Assembly: GCF_006476605.1 (NCBI RefSeq)
Contig: NZ_ML636803.1
Coordinates: 186,001-250,000, forward strand
DNA: 64,000 nucleotides
Direction: 5' to 3'
Source of the DNA: Brucella gallinifaecis
Lineage (GTDB): Bacteria; Pseudomonadota; Alphaproteobacteria; Rhizobiales; Rhizobiaceae
The translations under genes and the position numbers were made by a program. Each line of letters starts with the position of its first letter. Within the stretch, counting starts at the first letter, position 1. Under the pieces are notes generated by a model that did no database searches, had not been told where the DNA came from, and worked only from the letters and a program-made list of their open reading frames with translations. Below are positions 28,840 to 39,317 of the stretch, piece by piece.

Positions 28840-28889
28840 GCCGGTTTCCGTGTCTGGACATTGAATTGTCCGATAGAAACGGATTCCGG
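28840..28889 (+). promoter_or_regulatory. Hairpin in the leader of the DAHP synthase gene
   Basis: An imperfect stem (CCGGTTTCCGT with ACGGATTCCGG) encloses an inner hairpin GGACA-TTGAAT-TGTCC. It lies 61 bp before the start codon and has no T run. Its function is unknown; it could be a leader structure. Confidence 0.35.
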
Positions 28890-28950
28890 CTTTCGTGTTA
28901 AGGAGGAACAAATCCGAGAGAAATCGCGCGGATAATTGAACAGGTGTGAA

Positions 28951-30330
28951 ATGACGAAGAACTGGACCCCGAATTCCTGGAGAGACAAACCGATCAAGCA
29001 AGTGCCGTTTTATCCAGACGCACAGGCTTTGAGCGATGTTGAGGCTCGCCTTCGTACCTATCCACCGCTCGTTTTTGCAGGTGAAGCACGCAAGCTGAAG
29101 AACCAGCTTGCCGACGTTGCCGAAGGTAAGGCGTTTTTGCTTCAGGGTGGCGATTGTGCGGAAAGCTTTGCGGAACATGGCGCGGATAATATTCGCGACT
29201 TTTTCCGTGTCTTTTTGCAGATGGCCGTTGTGCTGACTTTTGGTGCGTCCAAGCCGGTTGTCAAGGTTGGCCGCATTGCCGGTCAGTTTGCAAAGCCACG
29301 TTCTTCGGATATGGAAACGCTCAATGGCATTGAGCTGCCTTCATATCGTGGCGATATCATCAACGGTATCGATTTCGATGAAAATTCGCGTATTCCTGAT
29401 CCTCAGCGACAGGACATGGCTTATCGTCAGTCTGCCGCAACGCTGAACCTGCTGCGTGCATTTGCGCAAGGCGGCTACGCCAATCTTGAAAACGTGCATC
29501 AGTGGATGCTTGGCTTTGTTGGCAAAAGCCCGCAGGCAGAGCGTTACACAGCTCTTGCCCAGCGTATTTCAGAAACGATGAACTTCATGCGGGCCATCGG
29601 CATCACGTCCGATAGCAATCATTCGCTGCGTGAAACTGATTTCTACACCAGCCATGAAGCGCTGCTGCTTGGCTATGAAGAAGCTCTGACGCGTGTCGAT
29701 TCGACCTCTGGCGACTGGTACGGCACTTCAGGTCATATGATCTGGATTGGTGACCGCACCCGTCAGGCTGATCATGCGCATATCGAATATTGCCGTGGTA
29801 TCAAGAACCCGCTTGGTCTGAAATGTGGCCCATCGCTGCAACCCGATGATCTTATTCGTCTGATCGATCTTCTCAATCCTGAAAACGAAGCAGGACGTCT
29901 TACGCTGATTGCTCGTTTCGGCTATGATAAGGTTGGTGATCATCTGCCACAGCTGATCCGTGCGGTTGAACGGGAAGGCCGCAAGGTTGTCTGGTCTTGC
30001 GATCCGATGCATGGCAATACGATCACTGCCGGCGGTTACAAAACCCGTCCGTTCGATCGGATTCTCAAGGAGGTGGAGAGCTTCTTCGCAATCCATCGCG
30101 CTGAGGGCTCACATCCAGGCGGTATTCATGTCGAAATGACCGGCAAGAATGTCACCGAATGCACTGGCGGCGCCCGTGCTATTTCGGCAGAAGACCTGCA
30201 TGATCGTTACCACACGCATTGCGATCCGCGTCTGAACGCTGATCAGGCACTTGAGTTGGCTTTTCTTCTCGCAGAGCTTCTCAAGAAAGAACGTGATGCC
30301 GGATCGGAAAAGCAGGCCGCTAGCGCCTGA
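28951..30330 (+). CDS. aroG: 3-deoxy-7-phosphoheptulonate synthase, class II
   Basis: First enzyme of the shikimate pathway, condensing phosphoenolpyruvate and erythrose 4-phosphate. It is the plant/actinobacterial-type (class II) enzyme, about 459 residues. Signatures are [12 protein letters not shown] (metal-binding cysteine), the PEP-binding residues in [24 protein letters not shown] and [15 protein letters not shown]. The start [14 protein letters not shown] is preferred over the ATG five codons upstream because it matches the usual class II beginning. A terminator hairpin follows. The gene symbol follows common usage in Rhizobiales; aroF or aroH are sometimes used. Confidence 0.95.
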   Translation: MTKNWTPNSWRDKPIKQVPFYPDAQALSDVEARLRTYPPLVFAGEARKLKNQLADVAEGKAFLLQGGDCAESFAEHGADNIRDFFRVFLQMAVVLTFGASKPVVKVGRIAGQFAKPRSSDMETLNGIELPSYRGDIINGIDFDENSRIPDPQRQDMAYRQSAATLNLLRAFAQGGYANLENVHQWMLGFVGKSPQAERYTALAQRISETMNFMRAIGITSDSNHSLRETDFYTSHEALLLGYEEALTRVDSTSGDWYGTSGHMIWIGDRTRQADHAHIEYCRGIKNPLGLKCGPSLQPDDLIRLIDLLNPENEAGRLTLIARFGYDKVGDHLPQLIRAVEREGRKVVWSCDPMHGNTITAGGYKTRPFDRILKEVESFFAIHRAEGSHPGGIHVEMTGKNVTECTGGARAISAEDLHDRYHTHCDPRLNADQALELAFLLAELLKKERDAGSEKQAASA

Positions 30331-30356
30331 CCCGGTCAAAATCAGTTCAATTCAAC

Positions 30357-30393
30357 ACAGGGCGGAGGATTTATCCTTCGCCCTGTTGTGTTT
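30357..30393 (+). terminator. Terminator after the DAHP synthase gene
   Basis: Long stem ACAGGGCGGAGGA / TCCTTCGCCCTGT with a TTTA loop, followed by TGTGTTT. The stem is strong, the T tract modest. Confidence 0.8.
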
Positions 30394-30442
30394 CGGCTGT
30401 ATTCACATATTGATTTTTCATGGAACTTATCCGGGGGCGTCA

Positions 30443-30793
30443 ATGAAGAGAATTTTTCTAGCGTTTCTCAATTCAATGCGTGCTCTGCGCTATTTGGCGA
30501 AACACGAAAAGGCTATTCAGCAGGAACTGATCCTGTTTGTGCTGTCCTTACCAGTTGCATTTTTTATTGCTCCAAGCTGGCTTGCATTTTTGCTGATGAC
30601 AGGATCGATCCTGCTTCTTATTCTGGTTGAAGTGCTCAATACCGGTATTGAAGCCACATGCGATGCAGTGTCGCGTGATTTTCATAAGGAAATTCAGCTC
30701 GCCAAGGACTGCGGCTCACTCGCGGTACTGATCACTGTTATTTTTGTAGCTGCAACATGGGGCTATATTCTCTTTACAACCTATATGAATTGA
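30443..30793 (+). CDS. dgkA: Diacylglycerol kinase (DgkA family)
   Basis: Integral-membrane lipid kinase, 116 residues when started at MKRIFLAFLNSMRALRYL; the longer open frame upstream covers the terminator and is not credible. Three membrane helices are visible (about 30-48, 52-70, 92-112), as is the active-site signature EVLNTGIEATCD between helices two and three. It phosphorylates diacylglycerol released during glucan or lipid modification back to phosphatidate. GGGGG upstream is a plausible ribosome-binding site. Confidence 0.92.
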   Translation: MKRIFLAFLNSMRALRYLAKHEKAIQQELILFVLSLPVAFFIAPSWLAFLLMTGSILLLILVEVLNTGIEATCDAVSRDFHKEIQLAKDCGSLAVLITVIFVAATWGYILFTTYMN

Positions 30794-30859
30794 CAAAGAA
30801 CTGCGGTTCTTTAACTCCATCCGTTGCAATTAATTGCACAAGCGCGTTAAAGCTTGAGC

Positions 30860-32539
30860 ATGATCAGCATGAGCGAGAATCCCGATATGCTTCGTATTGC
30901 CGTTGCACAGCTTAATCCTGTTATGGGCGACATTGCCGGAAATTTGGCCAAGGCGCGTGCAGCCCGCGCAGAAGCGGCCCGACTGAATGCCGATCTTGTA
31001 ATGTTGACCGAACTGTTCATTGCTGGGTACCCACCGGAAGATCTGGTTCTCAGGACTGCTTTTGTGGCAGCTTGTGAAAAGGCAGTTCGTAAACTTGCAA
31101 AAGATACAGCAGATGGTGGCCCGGGTGTTATTATTGGGACGCCTTTACTCCGTGAGACTGGCCTGCACAACTCGGTTGCTGTTCTGGATAATGGCGAAAT
31201 CATTGCCGAACGTTTCAAAGTTGATCTACCCAATTATGGAGAGTTTGACGAAAAGCGTGTTTTCCAGCCAGGTCCAATGCCGGGTCCTGTCAATTTCCGC
31301 GGTATACGCATCGGTATTCCGATTTGCGAAGACATATGGGGGGATTTGGGCGTGGCGGAAACGCTGGCCGAAAGCGGTGCTGAACTGCTGCTCGTGCCCA
31401 ATGGTTCGCCTTATCACCGTGCCAAGATGGAGCGCCGCTATCAGATTGTACTGAAACAGGTTATCGAAACCGAACTGCCAATGCTTTATGCCAATCAGGT
31501 CGGTGGTCAGGACGAACTGGTCTTTGATGGCGGGTCTTTTGTGATTAATGCCGATAAGAATCTTTGTCTGCAAATGTCACAATTTGCAGAAGCAATCACG
31601 CTGACAAGCTGGACACGGGACGCTGATGGCTGGCGCTGTGAGGATGCTGAAAAGGCAAGACTGCCAGAAGGTCTGGAAGCTGATTACACAGCTTGCATGC
31701 TGGGCTTGCGTGATTATGTAAACAAAAATGGCTTCAAGGATGTCGTACTCGGACTGTCGGGTGGTATCGACTCGGCAATCTGTACCGCATTAGCTGTCGA
31801 TGCATTGGGCAAGGATCGTGTCCGCTGCGTGATGCTGCCATATCATTATACCTCGGATGAGTCCCTCAAAGATGCCGCTGATTGTGCGAAGGCGCTTGGC
31901 GTACGTTACGATATTGTGCCGATTAAAGAGCCGGTTGAAGGCTTTTTGTCTGCGCTCAAACCACTGTTTGAAGGCACTGAAAGCGGTGTCACCGAGGAAA
32001 ACCTGCAAAGCCGCGCACGTGGCACCATTCTTATGGCTATTTCCAACAAGTTTGGTTCGATGGTTATAACCACCGGCAACAAATCGGAAATGTCGGTGGG
32101 CTATGCGACGCTTTATGGCGATATGAATGGGGGTTTTAACCCCATCAAGGACGTTTATAAAATGCAGGTCTATGCGCTGTCCGAATGGCGCAACAGCAAT
32201 GTTCCGGTTGGGAGCCTTGGTCCTGCGGGCGAGGTGATCCCGCACAATATTATTTCAAAGGCGCCATCAGCAGAATTGCGTGAAAACCAGACGGATCAGG
32301 ACAGTCTGCCGCCTTATCCGGTGCTCGATGATATTCTCGAATGCCTTGTTGAAAACGAGATGAGCAATGCCGAGATCATCGCTCGCGGCCATTCTCTCGA
32401 AACTGTGCAACGCATCGAACATCTGCTTAATCTTGCCGAATACAAGCGCCGTCAATCGGCGCCGGGTGTCAAAATTACCAAGAAGAATTTCGGACGCGAT
32501 CGTCGTTATCCGATAACGAACCGCTTCCGCGACCGCTGA
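30860..32539 (+). CDS. nadE: Glutamine-dependent NAD+ synthase
   Basis: 559 residues, two domains. The N-terminal nitrilase-type glutaminase has its catalytic Glu in TELFIAGYPPEDL, a Lys near FKVDLPNYGEFDE, and a Cys in GIPICEDIWGD. The C-terminal synthetase has the PP-loop LSGGIDSA and TGNKSEMSVGY. It converts nicotinate adenine dinucleotide to NAD+ and uses glutamine as the ammonia source. The start is ambiguous: ATG at 30860 is used here, with ATGs at 30869 and 30887 possible; conserved sequence begins at LRIAVAQLNPVMGD. Confidence 0.95.
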   Translation: MISMSENPDMLRIAVAQLNPVMGDIAGNLAKARAARAEAARLNADLVMLTELFIAGYPPEDLVLRTAFVAACEKAVRKLAKDTADGGPGVIIGTPLLRETGLHNSVAVLDNGEIIAERFKVDLPNYGEFDEKRVFQPGPMPGPVNFRGIRIGIPICEDIWGDLGVAETLAESGAELLLVPNGSPYHRAKMERRYQIVLKQVIETELPMLYANQVGGQDELVFDGGSFVINADKNLCLQMSQFAEAITLTSWTRDADGWRCEDAEKARLPEGLEADYTACMLGLRDYVNKNGFKDVVLGLSGGIDSAICTALAVDALGKDRVRCVMLPYHYTSDESLKDAADCAKALGVRYDIVPIKEPVEGFLSALKPLFEGTESGVTEENLQSRARGTILMAISNKFGSMVITTGNKSEMSVGYATLYGDMNGGFNPIKDVYKMQVYALSEWRNSNVPVGSLGPAGEVIPHNIISKAPSAELRENQTDQDSLPPYPVLDDILECLVENEMSNAEIIARGHSLETVQRIEHLLNLAEYKRRQSAPGVKITKKNFGRDRRYPITNRFRDR

Positions 32540-32550
32540 AAGATTAAATC

Positions 32551-33924
32551 ATGACTGTAACAGTTCGTTTTGCACCGTCACCCACGGGCTATATTCATAT
32601 TGGCAATACACGCACAGCACTTTCAAACTGGCTTTATGCCAAGAAGAATGGCGGCAAATTCATCCTGCGTTACGACGATACCGATGTTGAACGCTCGAAA
32701 CAGGAATATGCGCAGGCAATTGCTGTTGATCTTGAATGGCTTGGCGTGGTGCCTGACCGTATTGAATATCAGTCAAAGCGTTTTGATATTTATGCGAAGG
32801 CCGTCGAAAAGCTGAAACAGGCTGGACTTCTTTATCCATGCTACGAAACCGCTGATGAACTCGAACGCCGCCGCAAGCTGCGCCTCGCACGTCGTCTGCC
32901 TCCGGTTTATGGACGAGAAGCACTAAAACTGACTGATGCAGAAAAGGAAGCCTTTGAAGCCGAAGGCCGCAAGCCCCATTGGCGTTTTCTTTTGCCAAAT
33001 TTTGCAAGTGATCCTTTCACAACAACCCGCACCGAAGTGCACTGGGATGATCTCGTACGCGGTCCACAGACGGTTGATCTGGCTTCTATGTCCGATCCGG
33101 TTTTGATGCGTGAAGACGGCACCTATCTCTATACACTGCCATCAGTTGTCGATGATATTGATCTGGGCATCACACATATTATCCGTGGTGACGATCATGT
33201 CACCAATTCAGGTGTACAGATTGCAATTTTCCGGGCGCTTGGTGCCGAGCCGCCGGTTTTTGGCCATCATAATCTTTTGACCACGGTTTCAGGCGAGGGG
33301 CTTTCCAAACGCTCCGGTGCCTTGTCTGTCGGGTCTTTGCGTGAAAGCGGTTATGAACCGATGTCTGTTGCCTCACTGGCCATTCTGATCGGGACGTCCG
33401 AGTCCGTTTCAGCAGCGGTAGATATGGATGCACTGGCAGAACGCTTTGATCTGGCTGCTATTTCCAAATCATCGGCGAAGTTTGATCCAGCGGAACTTGA
33501 TACGCTTAACCGCGCTTTGTTGCATGAAATGCCTTTCGAAAAAGCGAAAGAACGCCTCGAAACAATCGGCATTTCAGGTGATCAGGCAGAAGCTTTCTGG
33601 GCGACTGTTCGTGGCAATCTTGAGCGCTTCAACGATGTAGCCCACTGGTGGCAGATCATAAGTGGTGATCTACCCAAAAAGCCTGAATTATCCGAAGAAG
33701 ATCAGGTATTTGTGCAGGAAACTGTCGCTCTGCTTCCCGCGGCCCCATGGGACAGACAGACCTGGAAAATATGGACCGATGCTGTGAAAGCCGCAACTGG
33801 ACGCAAGGGCAAGACATTGTTCATGCCCCTGCGTCTTGCACTTACGGGGCAGGCTCATGGGCCGGAACTTGCGGATCTGCTGGCTTTAATTGGTCCGGAA
33901 AGAACGAAGAACCGATTACTCTGA
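32551..33924 (+). CDS. gltX: Glutamyl-tRNA synthetase
   Basis: Class I aminoacyl-tRNA synthetase, 457 residues. The HIGH-type motif is [18 protein letters not shown], and the KMSKS-type motif appears as [17 protein letters not shown] is another family signature. Alphaproteobacteria often carry two GltX paralogues, one of which charges tRNA-Gln for transamidation; which one this is cannot be decided here. It starts 11 bp after nadE. Its last 83 bp overlap the 3' end of the convergent lipoprotein gene. Confidence 0.95.
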   Translation: MTVTVRFAPSPTGYIHIGNTRTALSNWLYAKKNGGKFILRYDDTDVERSKQEYAQAIAVDLEWLGVVPDRIEYQSKRFDIYAKAVEKLKQAGLLYPCYETADELERRRKLRLARRLPPVYGREALKLTDAEKEAFEAEGRKPHWRFLLPNFASDPFTTTRTEVHWDDLVRGPQTVDLASMSDPVLMREDGTYLYTLPSVVDDIDLGITHIIRGDDHVTNSGVQIAIFRALGAEPPVFGHHNLLTTVSGEGLSKRSGALSVGSLRESGYEPMSVASLAILIGTSESVSAAVDMDALAERFDLAAISKSSAKFDPAELDTLNRALLHEMPFEKAKERLETIGISGDQAEAFWATVRGNLERFNDVAHWWQIISGDLPKKPELSEEDQVFVQETVALLPAAPWDRQTWKIWTDAVKAATGRKGKTLFMPLRLALTGQAHGPELADLLALIGPERTKNRLL

Positions 33925-34594
33925 CAGCCGTATTGCCGGAATAAACCCGTTCTACAGGTGGCGCCGTTGTAACCGGCGCTACGTGCTTGGGGGGCTGTGA
34001 TAATGATTGCGGTGTTGCTGTGTAGCCAACTGCTTCAGGCTGTGTTGGTTGCGATGACGAATAGGCAGGCACCACATAATCCTCAACCGGTAATCCTGAT
34101 GCTTCTGCAGGTTTATCTATAGAAGCTATTTTCTTGGCTTTTGCTTTTACCGGTGCGGGTTTTGGAGGAGCTTTTTTCGCTTTTCGAACAGGGAGCCAGC
34201 TGGCTGTACATGACTTAACATGTTGAGAGGCATGTGCCCTGCCTGCAATCGCTGCATTTAATTCATTTAGCCGCTCTTTGAGTAGCTTGCTTTCAGACGT
34301 CAGTGATTTTTCGCGGTCTTTAAGGCGCTCACACTTTGGGGATTGAACGGCAGATTTAAACAGGCTGCCAGTACAGCTTTCTTTGGTAATATCCGCCTGA
34401 ACCTTTGAAAGCCGGGTTTGGTTTCTCTCCAATCTCGTTTTAATTGGAGCGATTTGTTTGTTCAGTCGCAAAATCTCCTGGCTGCTGCACAGTTCAGGAG
34501 GTTGTGTTGTTGTACAACCACTTAGCAGGGTAATTGTAGCAACTGTGAATATTAATGCATGTAAATTTAATGACTTATTACAAATATTCATCAT
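33842..34594 (-). CDS. Putative lipoprotein with N-terminal coiled coil and Pro-rich tail
   Basis: 250 residues. The signal peptide ends in a lipobox LLSGC (modified C27). The mature part begins with a helical Lys/Arg/Leu-rich region (about 38-125, likely coiled coil with four further Cys). A low-complexity Lys/Ala/Pro linker follows, then a Gln/Pro/Ser-rich tail ending in [11 protein letters not shown] and a short Pro-rich end. I do not recognise the family; a related VRV-G--FFPD ending is seen in exported Hyphomicrobiales proteins. The final 27 codons lie antisense to gltX. Monocistronic; function unknown. Confidence 0.7.
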   Translation of the reverse strand: MMNICNKSLNLHALIFTVATITLLSGCTTTQPPELCSSQEILRLNKQIAPIKTRLERNQTRLSKVQADITKESCTGSLFKSAVQSPKCERLKDREKSLTSESKLLKERLNELNAAIAGRAHASQHVKSCTASWLPVRKAKKAPPKPAPVKAKAKKIASIDKPAEASGLPVEDYVVPAYSSSQPTQPEAVGYTATPQSLSQPPKHVAPVTTAPPVERVYSGNTAVRVIGSSFFPDQLKPADPQVPAHEPAP

Positions 34595-34655
34595 AGAACA
34601 AGCCCATCCCGTTGTTCGTATGAATTATTTTTTATACATTACAGTTAATTAAACG

Positions 34656-34690
34656 TAAACGCCAGGATTTATTGTAATTCCCGGCGTTTT
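34656..34690. terminator. Hairpin between maeB and the lipoprotein gene
   Basis: AAACGCC and GGCGTTT pair around a loop of about 19 bases that itself contains partly pairing AGGA/TTCC. There are T-rich flanks on both strands. On the minus strand it lies about 30 bp after the maeB stop and could end that transcript. Confidence 0.5.
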
Positions 34691-34718
34691 TGTTATTTAT
34701 GCATTATATAATGCTTAC

Positions 34719-37043
34719 TTACCTCTGAGAGGTATCTCCAGTTTTTTGCAATGCTTCAACAGCTGCAATGGCAGTCATGTTAACAACACCGCGTGATGTT
34801 ACCGATGGTGTCAGAATATGTGCGGGACGAGCTGCACCAAGCAGGATCGGACCAACATGCAAGGCATCGGTCACGGTTTTTACCACATTAAGCGTGATAT
34901 TTGCGGCATCGAGATTAGGGAAGACCAGTAGATTGGCTTCGCCCTTGAGACGCGAATTCGGGAAAACGCGATCACGCAGTGCTTGAGAAAGCGCTGAGTC
35001 GCCATGCATCTCGCCATCCGATTCCAGCTCAGGTGCCTTTTCAGCAAGAATTGCCGCAGCACGACGCATTTTCTCAGCACTCAGGGATTCTTTTGAACCG
35101 AAGTTTGAATGAGAAACAAGAGCTGCCTTTGGCTCGATACCAAAACGGCGAATTTCTTTAGCTGCCAGAATGGCCATCTCCGCAACTTCTTCCGCTTCCG
35201 GTTCAACACTGACATAGGTATCGGTCAGAAACAGTGCACCGCGTTGAGAGATGAGCAGGCTCAGTGCCGAATAGTCACGGATACCCGGCAGCTTGCCAAT
35301 AATCTGTTTGACTACCCGCGTATGGCGTTCAAAACGTCCTTCCAGTCCGCAGATCATGGCATCCGCTTCGTCGCGCATCACTGCAAGCGCTGCAATTGCA
35401 GTCGAGTTGGTGCGAACAATCGTGCGGGCGGCTTCCGGTGTTACCCCCTGACGACCGGTATAAGACAGGTAAAGATCAACATAATCGCGATAGCGAGGAT
35501 CATCTTCTGGGTTGATAAGATCGAAATCCTTGCCTGCTTTTATCTTCAGACCATAGCGGTTCAGGCGTGTTTCAATAACATGCGGTCGGCCAACCAGAAT
35601 TGGTGATGCAATGCCTTCTTCAATCACCACCTGCGCTGCACGCAACACACGCTCATCTTCACCATCGGCATAGATCACCCGCATTGGCTTGCTTTGCGCA
35701 CGGGCGGCAGCGAAAACAGGCTTCATGATCAGGCCGGAGCGGAAAACAAAGCGTGTCAGGCGATCTGTATAGGCTTCCCAGTCCTCGATAGGGCGGGTGG
35801 CAACACCACTATCCATGGCAGCCTTTGCAACTGCTGGTGCAATACGCAAGATCAGTCGCTGATCAAAAGGAGATGGAATAATATAGTTGGGTCCAAATGT
35901 TGGCGTGTCGCCGGAATAGGCGCGCGCGGCCACGTCTGAAGGCTCTTCACGCGCCAGCGCTGCGATAGCACGCACCGCAGCAAGTTTCATTTCTTCATTG
36001 ATTGCGGTTGCACCAACATCAAGCGCACCACGGAAAATATAAGGGAAGCACAGGACATTATTCACCTGGTTCGGATAATCAGAACGCCCGGTGCATATCA
36101 TTGCATCACTACGGGCTTCGCGTGCAGCTTCCGGCATGATTTCAGGGTTAGGATTTGCGAGCGCCATGATGAGTGGGTTTTCAGCCATCTGCTTGAGCAG
36201 TTCAGGCTTGAGAACGCCGGCAGCCGACAGGCCAAGGAAGACATCGGCGCCGCCAATTACATCGGCCAGCACACGCGCATCGGTCTTTTGTGCGTAAACA
36301 TCCTTCCAGCGATCCATCAGAGCCGTACGGCCTTCATAGACAACACCTTCCAGATCGCAGACCCAGATATTCTCACGTTTTGCACCGAGCTTGACCAGCA
36401 GATTAAGGCAGGCCAGTGCTGCAGCGCCGGCACCCGATGTTACGATTTTTGCATTTGTGATGTCTTTGCCTGCCAGTTCCAAACCATTCAGAACAGCAGC
36501 TGCGACGATAATTGCGGTTCCATGCTGATCATCATGAAAGACCGGAATATTCATTTTTGCACGCAGTTGCTCCTCAACTTCAAAACACTCCGGTGCCTTG
36601 ATGTCTTCGAGATTAATGCCGCCAAAGGTTGGTTCAAGTGCCGAAACAACATTCACAATATGGTTGATTTCATGCGCTTCGATTTCAATATCAAAAACAT
36701 CAATGTCAGAAAATTTCTTGAAAAGAACAGCCTTGCCTTCCATCACCGGCTTGGAAGCAAGCGCACCGATATTGCCCAGACCAAGAACAGCAGTGCCATT
36801 TGAAACAACAGCCACCAGATTGCCTCGCGCCGTATATTCGGCAGCAGTAGACGGGTCTTCATGGATTGCAAGGCAGGGTGCAGCGACGCCGGGCGAATAG
36901 GCAAGCGCAAGATCGCGCTGATTTCCGAGTGGCTTGGTAGCTTGAATTTCCAGCTTACCCGGCTTGGGATAGCGATGGTAGAAGAGCGCCGCTTCGTCGA
37001 AATCTGATCGTGTAGAAGTGGAGGTGGGCTTTTTGTTTGTCAT
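34719..37043 (-). CDS. maeB: NADP-dependent malic enzyme with phosphotransacetylase-like domain
   Basis: 774 residues, the large MaeB/Tme type. The N-terminal half is the malic enzyme: [45 protein letters not shown] and the NADP site SGAGAAALA. The C-terminal third (about 450-770) is a phosphotransacetylase-like domain ([29 protein letters not shown]) thought to be regulatory rather than catalytic. It makes pyruvate and NADPH from malate. The gene stands alone; neighbours are the divergent metallophosphoesterase gene and the same-strand lipoprotein gene. Confidence 0.96.
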   Translation of the reverse strand: MTNKKPTSTSTRSDFDEAALFYHRYPKPGKLEIQATKPLGNQRDLALAYSPGVAAPCLAIHEDPSTAAEYTARGNLVAVVSNGTAVLGLGNIGALASKPVMEGKAVLFKKFSDIDVFDIEIEAHEINHIVNVVSALEPTFGGINLEDIKAPECFEVEEQLRAKMNIPVFHDDQHGTAIIVAAAVLNGLELAGKDITNAKIVTSGAGAAALACLNLLVKLGAKRENIWVCDLEGVVYEGRTALMDRWKDVYAQKTDARVLADVIGGADVFLGLSAAGVLKPELLKQMAENPLIMALANPNPEIMPEAAREARSDAMICTGRSDYPNQVNNVLCFPYIFRGALDVGATAINEEMKLAAVRAIAALAREEPSDVAARAYSGDTPTFGPNYIIPSPFDQRLILRIAPAVAKAAMDSGVATRPIEDWEAYTDRLTRFVFRSGLIMKPVFAAARAQSKPMRVIYADGEDERVLRAAQVVIEEGIASPILVGRPHVIETRLNRYGLKIKAGKDFDLINPEDDPRYRDYVDLYLSYTGRQGVTPEAARTIVRTNSTAIAALAVMRDEADAMICGLEGRFERHTRVVKQIIGKLPGIRDYSALSLLISQRGALFLTDTYVSVEPEAEEVAEMAILAAKEIRRFGIEPKAALVSHSNFGSKESLSAEKMRRAAAILAEKAPELESDGEMHGDSALSQALRDRVFPNSRLKGEANLLVFPNLDAANITLNVVKTVTDALHVGPILLGAARPAHILTPSVTSRGVVNMTAIAAVEALQKTGDTSQR

Positions 37044-37410
37044 TATAGCATCGCTTTCCGGTTCATGCGCGCGGCTTGAGTGAACCGCACAGTAACGATA
37101 TTCGCGCCTTGTGAGCCAATATCGTTCTTATCCCAAACTATCAAATCACTACAGGGACGTTTTTGAGAAGCTGTTATTCCGCAATCGCAGAGGTAATTGA
37201 TAAAACGTCCCATTATCATATCAGACATGCCACCAGCTGATCCTCACAATCAACCGGATTCTGGTTGACGCGCGGAAATGTCCACCGGACAGATCGTTCA
37301 TTTGTTTCGCAAATTTCAATTCACAATACCCGTCATCTGTCTGTGACATGAATCAGGTTTTCTATACCCGGTTTCAGATTGCCCGGATTGCGATTGGAAG
37401 GACGTTCAGA

Positions 37411-38259
37411 ATGAACAAAGAGCAGATTGAGCCAAGAAACTATCGCAGTCTGTTTATTTCAGATGTGCATCTGGGTTCCAAAGCCGCACAGGCCGAATTG
37501 CTTCTTGATTTTCTGCGTGTTCACGAGGCTGAAAACATATATCTGGTTGGCGATATTGTTGATGGCTGGCGCCTTCGTCGCAACTGGCACTGGCCGCAAG
37601 AGCATAATGATGTCGTTCAGAAACTTTTGCGCAAAAGTCGCAAAGGTGCGTCAATCATTTACATCGCCGGCAATCATGACGAATTTTTGAGAAATTTTCA
37701 GGGTACGCATTTTGGTGGCATAGAAGTCATGAACCGTGCCATTCATGAAACTGCGGACGGTCGTAAGTTTCTTGTAATTCACGGTGATCAGTTCGATGTG
37801 GTTGTGCGTAATGCACGTTTCATCGCCTATCTTGGTGACTGGGCATACGACACTGCAATATGGATCAATACGGTTATGAGCCGTATTCGCGCAATGTTTG
37901 GATTGCGTTATTGGTCTTTTTCAGCCTGGGCAAAATTTCGCGTCAAAAAAGCGGTTAATTTCATTGGCAAGTTTGAAGACGTTGTTTCAGAAGAGGCCCA
38001 CCGTATTGGTGTCGATGGTGTCATTTGCGGCCATATCCACCATGCAACAATTGATAGAATTAATGGTGTCGAATATATCAATACCGGCGATTGGGTTGAA
38101 AGCTGTACAGCAGTTGTAGAGCATTTTGATGGTCGCATGGAGTTGTTGGAATGGACAGACCGTCTTGGTCAACGTCCATCGCTTCCTGTAGCTCAGGAAA
38201 GTAACAAAGTCGTCAGGCTCTCCCGTGGGGCTCGAAGAGCAGCAAATGGCGACAGATGA
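37411..38259 (+). CDS. LpxH-like metallophosphoesterase
   Basis: 282 residues from the ATG at 37411, which has GGAAGGA 8 bases upstream; the longer frame lacks support. Calcineurin-like phosphoesterase motifs are complete: SDVHLGS, VGDIVDGW, AGNHDEF, VIHGDQFD and CGHIHHA. It belongs to the UDP-2,3-diacylglucosamine diphosphatase-like group. Alphaproteobacteria generally use LpxI for that lipid A step, so the real substrate is uncertain. It overlaps the following glycosyltransferase by 4 bp, implying that the two act on one envelope product. Confidence 0.85.
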   Translation: MNKEQIEPRNYRSLFISDVHLGSKAAQAELLLDFLRVHEAENIYLVGDIVDGWRLRRNWHWPQEHNDVVQKLLRKSRKGASIIYIAGNHDEFLRNFQGTHFGGIEVMNRAIHETADGRKFLVIHGDQFDVVVRNARFIAYLGDWAYDTAIWINTVMSRIRAMFGLRYWSFSAWAKFRVKKAVNFIGKFEDVVSEEAHRIGVDGVICGHIHHATIDRINGVEYINTGDWVESCTAVVEHFDGRMELLEWTDRLGQRPSLPVAQESNKVVRLSRGARRAANGDR

Positions 38260-39317
38260 AGAAACTGATCATCGTCTCTGATGCCTGGCATCCTCAGATC
38301 AACGGTGTTGTACGGACACTCACGAAGTGCTGTGAATTGATGACGGAGCGTGGCTATGAGGTGATTGTTATATCACCGCTGGATTATCGCTCCTTTCCAT
38401 GCCCGACTTATCCTGAAATTCGTCTGGCAATGACAACGCCCGGTGCACTGCAAAACAGACTGGCCCGGTTGCAGCCAGATTATGTGCATATTGCAACAGA
38501 AGGCCCACTCGGCATTATGGCTCGACGAGCCTGCCTGAAAATGGGTTGGAGTTTTACAACAAGCTATCATACACGATTTGCGGAATATATCCGGGATCGT
38601 TTTCCGGTTCCGCTTAGCTGGACCTATGCCTTTTTACGTAAATTTCATAATGCTGCATCGCACACTCTGGTTCCGACGCAATCAATTCTCGATGACTTGC
38701 ACGAGCGGGGCTTTACGGGGCTTGATCTGTGGACACGCGGTGTTGACCGCTCTTTGTTTCATGCGCACAAAGATGTGCAAAGCGGACTTCCAAAACCAGT
38801 CTTCATTTGTGTGGGGCGCGTTGCGACGGAAAAAAACCTTCCGGCTTTTCTGGAACTCGATTTACCAGGCACCAAGCTTGTGGTGGGTGATGGTCCGGCT
38901 CTTGAAAATCTGAAAGCCCGTTTTCCTGAAGTAATATTCGCAGGTAAAAAGGAAGGTCAGCTTTTGGCGCAAGCCTATGCATCGGCTGATGTCTTTGTTT
39001 TTCCAAGCAGAACAGACACTTTTGGACTTGTTTTATTGGAAGCGATTTCGTCAGGCCTGCCAGTTGCAGCTTTTCCTGTACCCGGATCCAAAGACGTTAT
39101 TGGAGCAACAGGGGCAGGGGTTCTTTCGGAAGACCTTAAGGCAGCAGCTTTGCAAGCATTGGAAATGCCCAAATTTGATCCCGAAGAAGTGCTGCAATCT
39201 TTCACATGGAAAGCCTGTGCTGACATTTTCGAGAATGTACTGGCATCAACGAACAGTGTCACAATACAGGCTCAAGCCATTGAAGCTCACCCCCAGACAT
39301 CTGCTTCCGGTGGGTAG
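38256..39317 (+). CDS. GT4-family glycosyltransferase
   Basis: 353 residues, GT-B fold. The N-terminal donor/acceptor region begins IIVSDAWHPQINGVVRTL, a start shared with lipid glycosyltransferases of the SqdX/MgtA type. The C-terminal half has GVDRSLFH, FICVGRVATEKNL, and the nucleotide-sugar E-x7-E region (FPSRTDTFGLVLLEAISSG). No membrane segment or signal is seen, so it likely works at the cytoplasmic face on a lipid acceptor, adding glucose or mannose. It is translationally coupled to the phosphoesterase upstream. Its last 31 bp overlap the convergent epimerase gene. Confidence 0.85.
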   Translation: MKKLIIVSDAWHPQINGVVRTLTKCCELMTERGYEVIVISPLDYRSFPCPTYPEIRLAMTTPGALQNRLARLQPDYVHIATEGPLGIMARRACLKMGWSFTTSYHTRFAEYIRDRFPVPLSWTYAFLRKFHNAASHTLVPTQSILDDLHERGFTGLDLWTRGVDRSLFHAHKDVQSGLPKPVFICVGRVATEKNLPAFLELDLPGTKLVVGDGPALENLKARFPEVIFAGKKEGQLLAQAYASADVFVFPSRTDTFGLVLLEAISSGLPVAAFPVPGSKDVIGATGAGVLSEDLKAAALQALEMPKFDPEEVLQSFTWKACADIFENVLASTNSVTIQAQAIEAHPQTSASGG

